Below are positions 41,435-49,058 of a DNA stretch of 64,000 nt, one piece after another (the first letter of the stretch is position 1; each line of letters starts with the position of its first letter). A program made the position numbers and the translations under genes. Origin of the DNA: Streptomyces monomycini (GTDB lineage: Bacteria; Actinomycetota; Actinomycetes; Streptomycetales; Streptomycetaceae); assembly GCF_022271435.1 (NCBI RefSeq), contig NZ_JAFIQY010000031.1, positions 39,302 to 103,301 on the forward strand, read 5' to 3'. A model generated the notes under the pieces. That model did no database searches. It was not told where the DNA came from and saw nothing but the letters and a program-made list of their open reading frames with translations.

Positions 41435-42190
41435 GTGGCTGTGATGTTGATGGTTCTCGCCGCTGTGTACGGGGGCGCGGTCGGGGTGCTCGTGCCTCGG
41501 CCCGCCTATCGGCTGGCTGTCGAGCCGGGGGAGGGGTGGCGTGGCCGGTGTCCGTGCGGGCGGTCCATCGGCGGGCCGCTGCGGGGTTGGGCGGGGCCGG
41601 GGCGTTGCCGCGGGTGTGGGCCGTACGGGCCTGGGGCGGTGGGGACTGCCCTGGCCGGTGCGCTGGCCGGCGCACTGCTCGCCGCCGCCACCGGTGCGCG
41701 GCCCGAATTGGTGGTCTGGCTCGCGGTGGTTCCTGTGACGGTACTGCTCGCCGTCGTGGACTGGCGGGTGCGGCGGCTGCCCGATGTGCTGACGCTGCCG
41801 CTGGCGGCCGGTGTCGTGGTGATGCTGGGGCTTGTCGCGCTGGGTGGGAGAGGGGCGGGGGTGTGGGGCGGGGCGCTGCTCGGGGGGCTCGGGCTCGGGG
41901 GATTTTATTTCGTCCTATATTTGGTCAATCCTGCGGGAATGGGGCTGGGTGACGTCAAGCTGGCGATCGGGCTGGGGGTCACTCTTGGGTGGTACGGCTG
42001 GGCAATTCTGATCACTGGCGCATTCCTGGGGTTGCTGCTCGGCGCGCTCTACGGATGCGGCTTGCTGCTGCGGCGCGCCAGGGGCGCGGAAGCCCGTGAT
42101 GATGGGCCTGAACCGGCCATGCCGTACGGCCCTTTCATGATCATCGGGGCGTTGCTCGGGGTGCTTCTCGGGGCCGCGGCGGCGCCTTGA
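41435..42190 (+). CDS. Prepilin peptidase (A24 aspartic protease)
   Basis: The 251-residue polytopic membrane enzyme cleaves type IV and Flp prepilins. The two catalytic aspartates are in AVVDWRVRRLPD (about residue 109) and in GLGDVKLAIGLG (about 172). N-terminal CPCG and CRGC pairs resemble the cysteine clusters of larger peptidases. Length is intermediate between TadV-type and full PilD. No methyltransferase domain is evident. The GTG at 41435 was chosen; GTG/ATG codons at 41441-41446 are alternatives. It is probably the partner of the Flp pilin at 32036. A strong terminator follows. Confidence 0.9.
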   Translation: MAVMLMVLAAVYGGAVGVLVPRPAYRLAVEPGEGWRGRCPCGRSIGGPLRGWAGPGRCRGCGPYGPGAVGTALAGALAGALLAAATGARPELVVWLAVVPVTVLLAVVDWRVRRLPDVLTLPLAAGVVVMLGLVALGGRGAGVWGGALLGGLGLGGFYFVLYLVNPAGMGLGDVKLAIGLGVTLGWYGWAILITGAFLGLLLGALYGCGLLLRRARGAEARDDGPEPAMPYGPFMIIGALLGVLLGAAAAP

Positions 42191-42270
42191 TCCAGAAACC
42201 GGACGCGCCGTTCCACCGGAAGTTGCACTGAGCACCCCCTCTTCGGGGTTATGGTGGAAACCCCCCCCTC

Positions 42271-42310
42271 GGGCCGGTCCGTATCCCCCCCACGGACCGG
42301 CCCGCTTTTT
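42271..42310 (+). terminator. Rho-independent terminator after prepilin peptidase
   Basis: A perfect 12-bp stem GGGCCGGTCCGT (42271-42282) with 42292-42303 closes a 9-nt C-rich loop and is followed by GCTTTTTG, a rare canonical T-tract for this genome. Confidence 0.92.
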
Positions 42311-42427
42311 GTCCCCTGGTACGGATCTCGCCATGATCATGGCGGGACGGGTTTCGTACACGGATCGTGCGAACGTCTCTGCGGGGCGCGGGGAGCGCCC
42401 CGCGAAGGCGTCAGAGACCGAACAGAA

Positions 42428-43465
42428 TCAGCCGCGCTTGGCCCAGATGTTCACACCGTCGGTCGACTTCGCGAACTCTTCGATCTCGGACAGCTCCGCA
42501 TCCGTGATCTTCGGAGCGCCCACCGCCGCCACATTGGCCTCCAGCTGCGCCACGCTGCTCGCCCCGATCAGCGCCGAGGTCATCCGCTCGTCCCGCAGCA
42601 CCCAGGAGAGCGCCAGCTGGGCGAGGGACTGGCCGCGGCGTGCGGCGATCTCGTTCAGGCCGCGCAGCCGCCGCCGTACGTCGTCCGAGAGCAGGCCCGG
42701 ATCGAGCGACTTGCCCTGCGACGCGCGCGAGCCCTCCGGGATGCCGTCCAGGTACTTGTCGGTGAGCAGGCCCTGGGCGAGGGGGGCGAAGGAGATGCAG
42801 CCCATGCCTTCCGCCTCCAGGGTGTCGAGGAGGGCGTCCTCCTCCGTCCACCGGTTGATCATCGAGTAGGAAGGCTGGTGGATCAGCGGCCGGACGCCCA
42901 TCTCCTTGAGGATGCGGGCGGCTTCGCGGGTCTGCTCGGCGGAGTAGGACGAGACGCCCACGTACAGCGCCTTGCCCTGCTGGACGGCGGACGCCAGGGC
43001 GCCCATCGTCTCCTCCAGCGGGGTGTCCGGGTCGAAACGGTGCGAATAGAAGATGTCGACGTAATCGACACCCATCCGCTTCAGTGAGGCATCCAGCGAC
43101 GAGAGGAGATATTTGCGCGAACCCCATTCGCCGTACGGGCCGGGGTGCATGAGATATCCGGCCTTGGTGGAGAGGACGATCTCGTCGCGGTAGGGCCGGA
43201 AGTCCTGCGCGAAGATCTTTCCGAAGTTCAGCTCGGCCGAGCCGGGCGGCGGCCCGTAGTTGTTCGCCAGGTCGAAGTGGGTCACGCCCAGGTCGAAGGC
43301 GCGGCGCAGGATCGCCCGCTGGGACGCCAGGGCACGGTCGTCACCGAAGTTGTGCCACAGGCCCAGGGAGACGGCGGGGAGTTTGAGACCGCTGCGGCCG
43401 GTGCGGCGGTACTCCATGGAGTCGTAGCGCGTATTCGCGGCAATGTGGACAGAGGCGTCAGTCAT
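42428..43465 (-). CDS. Aldo/keto reductase (YghZ/AKR14-like)
   Basis: The 345-residue TIM-barrel NADPH oxidoreductase has LGLWHNFGDDRALASQRAIL, FDLANNYGPPPGSAE with the catalytic tyrosine, TKAGYLMHPGPYGEWGSRKYL with the catalytic lysine, and the C-terminal NADPH-binding stretch VLRDERMTSALIGASSVAQLEAN. This is the YghZ/GPR branch (AKR14), which reduces methylglyoxal and L-glyceraldehyde 3-phosphate. The ATG at 43465 has AAGGAG at 6-nt spacing, better than the ATG at 43471. It is divergent from uppS. Confidence 0.93.
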   Translation of the reverse strand: MTDASVHIAANTRYDSMEYRRTGRSGLKLPAVSLGLWHNFGDDRALASQRAILRRAFDLGVTHFDLANNYGPPPGSAELNFGKIFAQDFRPYRDEIVLSTKAGYLMHPGPYGEWGSRKYLLSSLDASLKRMGVDYVDIFYSHRFDPDTPLEETMGALASAVQQGKALYVGVSSYSAEQTREAARILKEMGVRPLIHQPSYSMINRWTEEDALLDTLEAEGMGCISFAPLAQGLLTDKYLDGIPEGSRASQGKSLDPGLLSDDVRRRLRGLNEIAARRGQSLAQLALSWVLRDERMTSALIGASSVAQLEANVAAVGAPKITDAELSEIEEFAKSTDGVNIWAKRG

Positions 43466-43588
43466 GGTCATCTCCTTATCACGGAGTTGTGACACACCTG
43501 ATTGGGCCGCCGGGACGTGAGCGACGTAAAGTTGCCGACTTGAGGCGACGGGGGCGACCGCCATTTGCACGGAGGGGCTTGACCACAC

Positions 43589-44386
43589 ATGCTGCGATCT
43601 TCCGGGGTGCGCATCCCGTACCCGCCCGCTTTGCGCAACCTCGTCTACAGGCTCTACGCCCGCCGGGTCGAAGGCCGCCTCGACCATGACCAGGTCCCCA
43701 AGCACATCGGCGTCATCCTCGACGGCAACCGCCGCTGGGCGCGGGCCGACGGCCGGACCACCGTGCAGGGGCACCAGGCCGGCGCCGAAAAGATCAGCGA
43801 GCTGCTGGGCTGGTGCGCCGAGACCGACGTCGAGGTGGTCACGCTCTGGATGCTGTCGACGGACAACCTCGACCGGCCCGCGAAGGAACTCGACCCGCTG
43901 CTGGGGATCATCGAGAACACCGTGCGCGGCCTGGCCGCCGACGGCCGTTGGCGGGTCCACCACGTCGGCAACCGCGACCTGCTGCCCGACGGCACGCAGA
44001 AGGTGCTCAAGGAGGCCGAGCAGGCCACCGCCGACCACACCGGCATCCTGGTCAACGTCGCTGTCGGCTACGGAGGCCGGCAGGAGATCGCGGACGCGGT
44101 GCGCTCGCTGCTCCTGGAGCACGCCGAGCGCGGCACCTCCTTCGAGGAACTGGCCGACATCGTCGACATCGACCTGATCTCCGAGCACCTCTACACCCGC
44201 GGCCAGCCGGACCCGGACCTGGTGATCCGCACCAGCGGCGAGCAGCGGCTGTCCGGCTTCATGCTCTGGCAGAGCGCCCACTCGGAGTACTACTTCTGCG
44301 AGGTCTTCTGGCCGGCCTTCCGCAAGGTGGACTTCCTGCGCGCCCTGCGCGACTACGCCGCCCGTCACCGGCGTTACGGGTTTTAG
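43589..44386 (+). CDS. uppS: Isoprenyl transferase (Z-polyprenyl diphosphate synthase)
   Basis: The 265-residue cis-prenyltransferase extends allylic diphosphates with isopentenyl diphosphate to make the lipid carrier for cell-wall synthesis. The catalytic aspartate is D45 in GVILDGNRRWAR. WMLSTDNLDRP, NVAVGYGGRQEI and the C-terminal PDLVIRTSGEQRLSGFMLWQSAHSEYYF region complete the UppS signature. It may be the short-chain or the main undecaprenyl enzyme; Streptomyces carry more than one. The ATG follows GGAGGGG. Confidence 0.95.
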   Translation: MLRSSGVRIPYPPALRNLVYRLYARRVEGRLDHDQVPKHIGVILDGNRRWARADGRTTVQGHQAGAEKISELLGWCAETDVEVVTLWMLSTDNLDRPAKELDPLLGIIENTVRGLAADGRWRVHHVGNRDLLPDGTQKVLKEAEQATADHTGILVNVAVGYGGRQEIADAVRSLLLEHAERGTSFEELADIVDIDLISEHLYTRGQPDPDLVIRTSGEQRLSGFMLWQSAHSEYYFCEVFWPAFRKVDFLRALRDYAARHRRYGF

Positions 44387-44756
44387 GCCAACCGGGGCGC
44401 CCCTCCAGGCGCGGGAGCACACCCGCGCCAAATCCGTAACCAAGCGTTCACCGACCGTGCGTCATATGCCATTGCATGGGTGCGCACGTTCGCGGGAATA
44501 TCCCTTCCAGGTCGGTATCCGGCAGTACCAGTCATCGGATGCCGTATCTCAGCGGACGGCACGGGGCCGTCCGCCCGGGAGGCCCTTTGCACATCACGGA
44601 CGACCGTGCGGACCGCACGGACGACGCGGAGGGCCGGCGTTCGGCCCGTGCAGCGTGGCCCGAGCCCGGTCCCGTCGCCCGCCGCCTGACGGCGCGGCGG
44701 CTCCACTTCCGCGACGCCGTCGCACCCCGACCTCATCCGAGGGGGTACGTCCACCC
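44387..44756 (+). promoter_or_regulatory. 370-bp region between uppS and phoH-like gene
   Basis: A weak hairpin (GGCGCGGG 44408-44415 with 44422-44429) follows uppS. CCGTGCGG-A-CCGCACGG at 44604-44620 is a perfect 17-bp palindrome in the phoH leader, flanked by direct copies of CGGACGAC. No coding sequence is apparent. Confidence 0.45.
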
Positions 44757-46079
44757 GTGGTGAACAGCAAGCAGCGCCGTGAGAACGGCCGGCGCACCTA
44801 TGTCCTCGACACCAGCGTGCTGCTGGCGGATCCAGGCTCCATGTCCCGCTTCGACGAGCACGAAGTCGTGCTGCCGGTCGTCGTGGTCACCGAACTGGAG
44901 GCGAAGAGGCATCATCCCGAACTCGGCTATTTCGCCCGGCAGGCCCTGCGCCTCCTGGACGAGTACCGGGTACGGCACGGACGGCTGGACGCCCCGATCC
45001 CCATCGGGGACCTGGGGGGATCCCTCCGGGTCGAGCTGAACCACGCCGACCCGGGCGTACTGCCCGCCGGCTTCCGCCTGGGCGACAACGACTCGCGGAT
45101 CCTCGCGGTGGCCCGCAACCTCCAGGCCGAGGGCTACGACGTCACGGTCGTCTCCAAGGACCTGCCGCTGCGCATCAAGGCGTCCGCGGTGGGCCTGCTG
45201 GCGGAGGAGTACCGCGCCGAACTGGCCATCACGGACTCCGGCTGGACGGGCATGGCGGAGCTGACCGCGACGCCGGAGCAGATCGACGGCCTCTTCGCCG
45301 AGGAGACCGCGTATCTGCCCGAGGCCGCCGAGCTGCCCGTGCACACCGGGCTGGTGCTCCAGTCCGAGCGCGGCAAGGCGCTCGGCCGGGTCACGGCGGA
45401 CGGCAGCGTACGGCTGGTTCGCGGCGACCGGGAGGCGTTCGGCATCCACGGCCGCAGCGCCGAACAGCGGGTCGCGCTCGACCTGCTGCTGGACCCGGAG
45501 GTCGGCATCGTCTCGATGGGCGGGCGCGCCGGTACGGGCAAGTCGGCGCTGGCGCTGTGCGCGGGCCTGGAGGCGGTGCTGGAGCGGCAGCAGCACCGCA
45601 AGGTGATGGTCTTCCGTCCGCTGTACGCGGTCGGCGGGCAGGAGCTGGGCTATCTGCCGGGCACCGAGGCGGAGAAGATGAGCCCGTGGGCCCAGGCCGT
45701 CTTCGACACGCTGTCGGCGGTGACCACCTCGGACGTCATCGAAGAGGTGGTGGGCCGCGGCATGTTGGAGGTACTGCCGCTGACCCACATCCGCGGCCGG
45801 TCCCTGCACGACGCGTTCGTCATCGTCGATGAGGCGCAGTCGCTGGAACGCAACGTGCTGCTGACGGTGCTGTCCCGGATCGGCGCCAACTCGCGTGTCG
45901 TGCTCACCCATGACGTCGCGCAGCGCGACAACCTGCGGGTCGGCCGGTACGACGGGGTGGTGGCGGTCGTCGAGAAACTGAAGGGCCATCCGCTGTTCGC
46001 GCACGTCACCCTCACCCGCTCGGAGCGGTCGCCGATCGCGGCCCTGGTGACCGAAATGCTGGAGGACGGCAGGATCTGA
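44757..46079 (+). CDS. PIN-PhoH ATPase (PhoH2-type RNA helicase/nuclease)
   Basis: The 440-residue fusion has an N-terminal PIN nuclease domain (RTYVLDTSVLLADPGSM, VVVVTELEAKRHH, GDNDSRILAVA, VTVVSKDLPLR). A PhoH P-loop ATPase follows, with Walker A GGRAGTGKSALAL near residues 255-267, the PhoH segment FRPLYAVGGQELGYLPG, and Walker B FVIVDEAQSLERN near 355. PhoH2 proteins in mycobacteria act as toxin-like RNases with helicase activity. The GTG at 44757 follows GAGGGGG. It is followed by a 16-bp perfect hairpin. Confidence 0.95.
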   Translation: MVNSKQRRENGRRTYVLDTSVLLADPGSMSRFDEHEVVLPVVVVTELEAKRHHPELGYFARQALRLLDEYRVRHGRLDAPIPIGDLGGSLRVELNHADPGVLPAGFRLGDNDSRILAVARNLQAEGYDVTVVSKDLPLRIKASAVGLLAEEYRAELAITDSGWTGMAELTATPEQIDGLFAEETAYLPEAAELPVHTGLVLQSERGKALGRVTADGSVRLVRGDREAFGIHGRSAEQRVALDLLLDPEVGIVSMGGRAGTGKSALALCAGLEAVLERQQHRKVMVFRPLYAVGGQELGYLPGTEAEKMSPWAQAVFDTLSAVTTSDVIEEVVGRGMLEVLPLTHIRGRSLHDAFVIVDEAQSLERNVLLTVLSRIGANSRVVLTHDVAQRDNLRVGRYDGVVAVVEKLKGHPLFAHVTLTRSERSPIAALVTEMLEDGRI

Positions 46080-46091
46080 CCGTTTGTCGAA

Positions 46092-46140
46092 CGCGGCGCC
46101 GCCCGGCAGAAGCGCAGGAGCTTAGCCGGGCGGCGCCGCG
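46092..46140 (+). terminator. Very strong hairpin after phoH-like gene
   Basis: A perfect 16-bp stem (46092-46107 with 46125-46140) closes a 17-nt loop, 12 bp after the stop. No T-tract follows. Confidence 0.8.
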
Positions 46141-46483
46141 TCGCGCGGGGTTTTCCGCAGATCGCGCGCGGCAAACGGGGTGTGAGCTTTCACACGCAAC
46201 GATGAATTGATTCCGCGCGTCCGGTTCGGGCAGAGTCTGGGTCCTGTCAGGCCCCGCATACGGCACACCAGCACCCCCAGCGGTGCGGAACCCCAGAACT
46301 GCATAGCGTCGCCGTATGCCGCCCGAGCACCACGCGGACCCCGAGGGGGACGTACCGGGCCCGTGCCTCCCGTGACCAGCCGTTCCCGCCGCTCAAACGG
46401 GGGCGGAACAAGGGGAGGCCAGCGCCAGGGGCACGATTGCGTCCGCGAGGTCACCTATGCGGACGATGCTGGAAGGAAAGCGT
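46141..46483 (+). promoter_or_regulatory. Leader region of the secreted transglycosylase gene
   Basis: GTGTGA-GCTT-TCACAC at 46180-46195 is a perfect inverted repeat that resembles CRP-type sites (GTG...CAC). A hairpin with GTTCC...GGAAC ends lies near 46381-46408. The gene class is often riboswitch-controlled in Streptomyces, but I could not match the conserved c-di-AMP riboswitch core. No coding sequence is apparent. Confidence 0.45.
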
Positions 46484-47185
46484 GTGAGCCGGATTTCGGT
46501 CCGGGGATTCGCCGTGGCCTCCGCCACCGCGGTCACCACCGTCGGCGCCGTCGTCGGCGTCGCGTCAGGCCAGGAGCAGGGCTCGGTCGCCCACACCGAG
46601 GCCGCCGCGGCCGACGCGACGATCGCCGACGTACCCGCGGGCCTCCAGGCCCAGGTGCAGACGGCCTCCCTTACGCAGCAGGCGGACGAGGCGTCCACCC
46701 AGGCGGACGCCGCCGCGCTGAAGTCCGCGCAGGAGTCGGCCCGCAAGGCCGCCGCCCAGGACGCGCAGGACAAGAAGGACGCGGCCGACAAGAAGGCGAA
46801 GGCCGAGAAGGACGCCAAGGAGCGCGAGAAGGAGAAGGAAGCCTCCCGCTCCGCCGCGCGCGACGCGTCCACCTTCACCGCCAAGGCGTCGTACTCGATC
46901 GCCGAGACGCAGGCCATCGCCCGGCAGATGCTGCCGGCCGACCAGTTCCAGTGCTTCAGCAACATCGTGGACCACGAGTCCGGCTGGAACTACCGCGCCA
47001 CCAACGCCTCCTCCGGCGCCTACGGCCTGGTCCAGGCGCTGCCCGGCACCAAGATGGCCTCCGCGGGTTCCGACTGGCGGACCAACCCGGCCACCCAGAT
47101 CAAGTGGGGGCTGAACTACATGAACAGCCGCTACGACAGCCCCTGTGGTGCCTGGGGCTTCTGGCAGAACAACCACTGGTACTAG
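46484..47185 (+). CDS. Secreted transglycosylase (SLT domain)
   Basis: The 233-residue protein has a signal peptide (about residues 1-28, VRGFAVASATAVTTVGAVVGV). A long Lys/Glu/Ala coiled coil (65-125) follows, then a C-terminal lysozyme-like domain with the catalytic glutamate in NIVDHESGWN and GAYGLVQALPGTKMA. The C-terminus WGFWQNNHWY is typical of Streptomyces wall-lytic transglycosylases. It cleaves peptidoglycan glycan strands during growth or germination. The GTG at 46484 follows GGAAGGAAAG; ATGs at 46457 and 46466 are in frame but less likely. Confidence 0.92.
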   Translation: MSRISVRGFAVASATAVTTVGAVVGVASGQEQGSVAHTEAAAADATIADVPAGLQAQVQTASLTQQADEASTQADAAALKSAQESARKAAAQDAQDKKDAADKKAKAEKDAKEREKEKEASRSAARDASTFTAKASYSIAETQAIARQMLPADQFQCFSNIVDHESGWNYRATNASSGAYGLVQALPGTKMASAGSDWRTNPATQIKWGLNYMNSRYDSPCGAWGFWQNNHWY

Positions 47186-47251
47186 AACGGCCACCGGCAC
47201 CGGCGATGAACCGCTGGTTCCGGAGCACAGCCGCAGGTACCGGAACGTGAG

Positions 47252-47279
47252 GGCGGACCACCGCGTAAGGTGGTCCGCC
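47252..47279 (+). terminator. First of two tandem terminators
   Basis: GGCGGACCACC (47252-47262), GCGTAA loop, perfect complement 47269-47279, 67 bp after the transglycosylase stop. Confidence 0.8.
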
Positions 47280-47294
47280 TCTCCGCTTCGTACG

Positions 47295-47329
47295 CGAAAC
47301 CCCCGGCCGCGACGGCGTCGGGGGTTTCG
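47295..47329 (+). terminator. Second tandem terminator
   Basis: CGAAACCCCCG (47295-47305) pairs perfectly with 47319-47329 around a 13-nt loop. The A/T-bearing arms give a terminator-like shape on both strands. Confidence 0.75.
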
Positions 47330-47393
47330 TGCGTCCCGCACCGGTAACGTCGTCCTGACAGCACCGGGGGGCGGGAGGGGAAGAGGAAGTGAC

Positions 47394-48908
47394 ATGTCCA
47401 GATTGCCTCAGTGGGTCGGTGGCCTCGGCGCCGGTCTGACGCGGATCGCGCAGCGGCTGGAGGACCAGCGCCGCCGTGCGGAGGCGGCGGAGGAAGAGAG
47501 CGACCCGGAAGAGCTGAGGCCTGTCGGGCGCGCGGCCGGGTCCCGTGCGCCGCACGACGACGCGTACGCCGGTACGTACACCGGCGCGCAGCCCGACGGC
47601 GGGCCGTCCGGCGGCACCAACGCGCCGCACGCGCCGCACGCGCCCCACGCGCCGCACGCGCCCGAAGCGGCTGACGCGTCCGTCGCGCCCGACGCGCCGG
47701 AGGACGCGCACCGGCCGCCGGACTCGGTCCCGGCCCCGCCGACGTACGCGCCCGCCGTCGCGCCCCGCCCCGACCCGGTGGCCGCGGTGCCGTGGGGTGT
47801 CCGGGTCGCGGCCGAGGCGAGCTGGCGGCTGCTGATCCTGGCCGCGGCGATCTGGGTGCTGGCCAAGGTCATCACCTCCATCCAGCTCGTCGTGCTGGCG
47901 TTCGTCGCCGCGCTGCTGATCACCGCGCTGCTCCAGCCGACCGTCGCCTGGCTCAAGCGCCGGGGCGTGCCGCGGGGGCTCGCCACGGCGCTCACGTTCA
48001 TCGCCGGGTTTGTCATCATGGGCCTGGTCGGATGGTTCGTCGTATGGCAGGTTCAGGACAACATTGACTCGGTGTCCAGCCGGATCCAGGAAGGCATCAC
48101 CGAGCTGAAGGGCTGGCTCCTCAAGAGCCCGTTCCACGTCACCGAGGACCAGATCAACCACATCGCCAAGAACCTCCAGGACGCCGTCGGCGCCAACACA
48201 CAGGCCATCACCTCGGCCGGCCTGGAGGGTGTCACCGTCGTGCTGGAGGTGCTCACCGGCATCCTGCTGGCGATGTTCACCACGCTCTTCCTGCTGTACG
48301 ACGGCCGGCGCATCTGGAACTGGGTGCTCAGGCTGGTACCGAGTGCGGCGCGCGAGGGCGTGGCGGGCGCCGGGCCGCGCGCCTGGCGCACCCTGACCGC
48401 CTATGTGCGCGGGACGGTGATAGTGGCGCTGATCGACGCCATCTTCATCGGCATCGGCATCTACTTCCTCGACGTGCCGCTGGCCGTGCCGCTCGCCGTC
48501 TTCATCTTCCTGTTCGCCTTCATCCCGCTGGTGGGCGCGGTCGTCTCGGGCGCGCTGGCGTGCGTGGTCGCGCTGGTGACCCAGGGCGTCTTCGCCGCGC
48601 TGATGGTGCTCGCGGTCGTCCTGGCGGTGCAGCAGATCGAGGGCCACATCCTCCAGCCGTTCATCCTGGGCCGTGCGGTACGGGTCCACCCGCTCGCCGT
48701 CATCCTGTCGGTGGCCGCGGGCGGCCTGGTGGCCGGCATCGGCGGCGCGGTCGTCGCGGTCCCGCTGGTCGCGGTCACCAACACGGTCGTCGGCTATCTG
48801 CGCTCGTACTCACGGGAACAGGCCCTGCGGATGGCGCCGTCCCCGCACGGCGCCACGGCGCTGGACGTCGCGCCGACCCCGCCGAAGGGGAGCGCACCGC
48901 AGGACTGA
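47394..48908 (+). CDS. AI-2E family (DUF20/PerM) membrane permease
   Basis: The 504-residue protein has a long hydrophilic N-terminus (1-135), then about eight membrane helices with family motifs AALLITALLQPTVAWLKRRGVPRGLATAL, FVLLYDGRR-like LFLLYDGRRIW, FLFAFIPLVGAVVSG and LQPFILGRAVRVHPLAVILSVAAGG. AI-2E family proteins export or exchange varied solutes; the name reflects TqsA. The N-terminus contains (APH)4 from a 9-bp tandem repeat (47622-47666). The ATG has AGAGGAAG upstream. Confidence 0.92.
   Translation: MSRLPQWVGGLGAGLTRIAQRLEDQRRRAEAAEEESDPEELRPVGRAAGSRAPHDDAYAGTYTGAQPDGGPSGGTNAPHAPHAPHAPHAPEAADASVAPDAPEDAHRPPDSVPAPPTYAPAVAPRPDPVAAVPWGVRVAAEASWRLLILAAAIWVLAKVITSIQLVVLAFVAALLITALLQPTVAWLKRRGVPRGLATALTFIAGFVIMGLVGWFVVWQVQDNIDSVSSRIQEGITELKGWLLKSPFHVTEDQINHIAKNLQDAVGANTQAITSAGLEGVTVVLEVLTGILLAMFTTLFLLYDGRRIWNWVLRLVPSAAREGVAGAGPRAWRTLTAYVRGTVIVALIDAIFIGIGIYFLDVPLAVPLAVFIFLFAFIPLVGAVVSGALACVVALVTQGVFAALMVLAVVLAVQQIEGHILQPFILGRAVRVHPLAVILSVAAGGLVAGIGGAVVAVPLVAVTNTVVGYLRSYSREQALRMAPSPHGATALDVAPTPPKGSAPQD
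47622..47666 (+). repeat. 9-bp tandem repeat in the AI-2E permease gene
   Basis: Five units of GCGCC(G/C)CAC-type sequence encode APH-APH-APH-APH-APE in the disordered N-terminus. Confidence 0.85.
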
Positions 48909-48917
48909 CCCGGCGGC

Positions 48918-48962
48918 GGGCCCCGGACACCCGGGGCCCGGACACCCGGGCCCCGGACACCC
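48918..48962. repeat. Three tandem 15-bp units in a convergent gap
   Basis: GGGCCCCGGACACCC at 48918-48932 and 48948-48962 flank GGGGCCCGGACACCC (48933-48947). The GGGCCC cores can fold back on one another, so the array may act as a terminator between convergent genes. Confidence 0.75.
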
Positions 48963-49016
48963 GCGACCCGGGCCGGCCGCTCGGTACGGCGGCCGGCCGC
49001 CCGCCCGGCACGGGGC

Positions 49017-49058
49017 GTCTCGGTACGGCGGTCTCAGCACGGCGGTCTCAGTACGGCG
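49017..49058. repeat. Three tandem 14-bp units reaching into a gene end
   Basis: GTCTCGGTACGGCG, GTCTCAGCACGGCG and GTCTCAGTACGGCG at 49017-49030, 49031-49044 and 49045-49058. The third copy includes the stop codon of the minus-strand hydrolase gene. Confidence 0.75.

Noticed and set aside
46141..46483. c-di-AMP (ydaO-type) riboswitch before the transglycosylase gene
   Set aside because: This is suggested by gene type only; I could not match the conserved core or pseudoknot elements by eye. A covariance-model search would decide.
47622..47666. Short regular repeat considered as CRISPR
   Set aside because: Units are 9 bp, directly adjacent and in frame within a coding region, with no spacers and no cas genes.
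48918..49058. 15-bp and 14-bp arrays considered as one regulatory element
   Set aside because: Their unit lengths and sequences differ, and the second includes a gene's stop codon, so they are listed as separate simple repeats.
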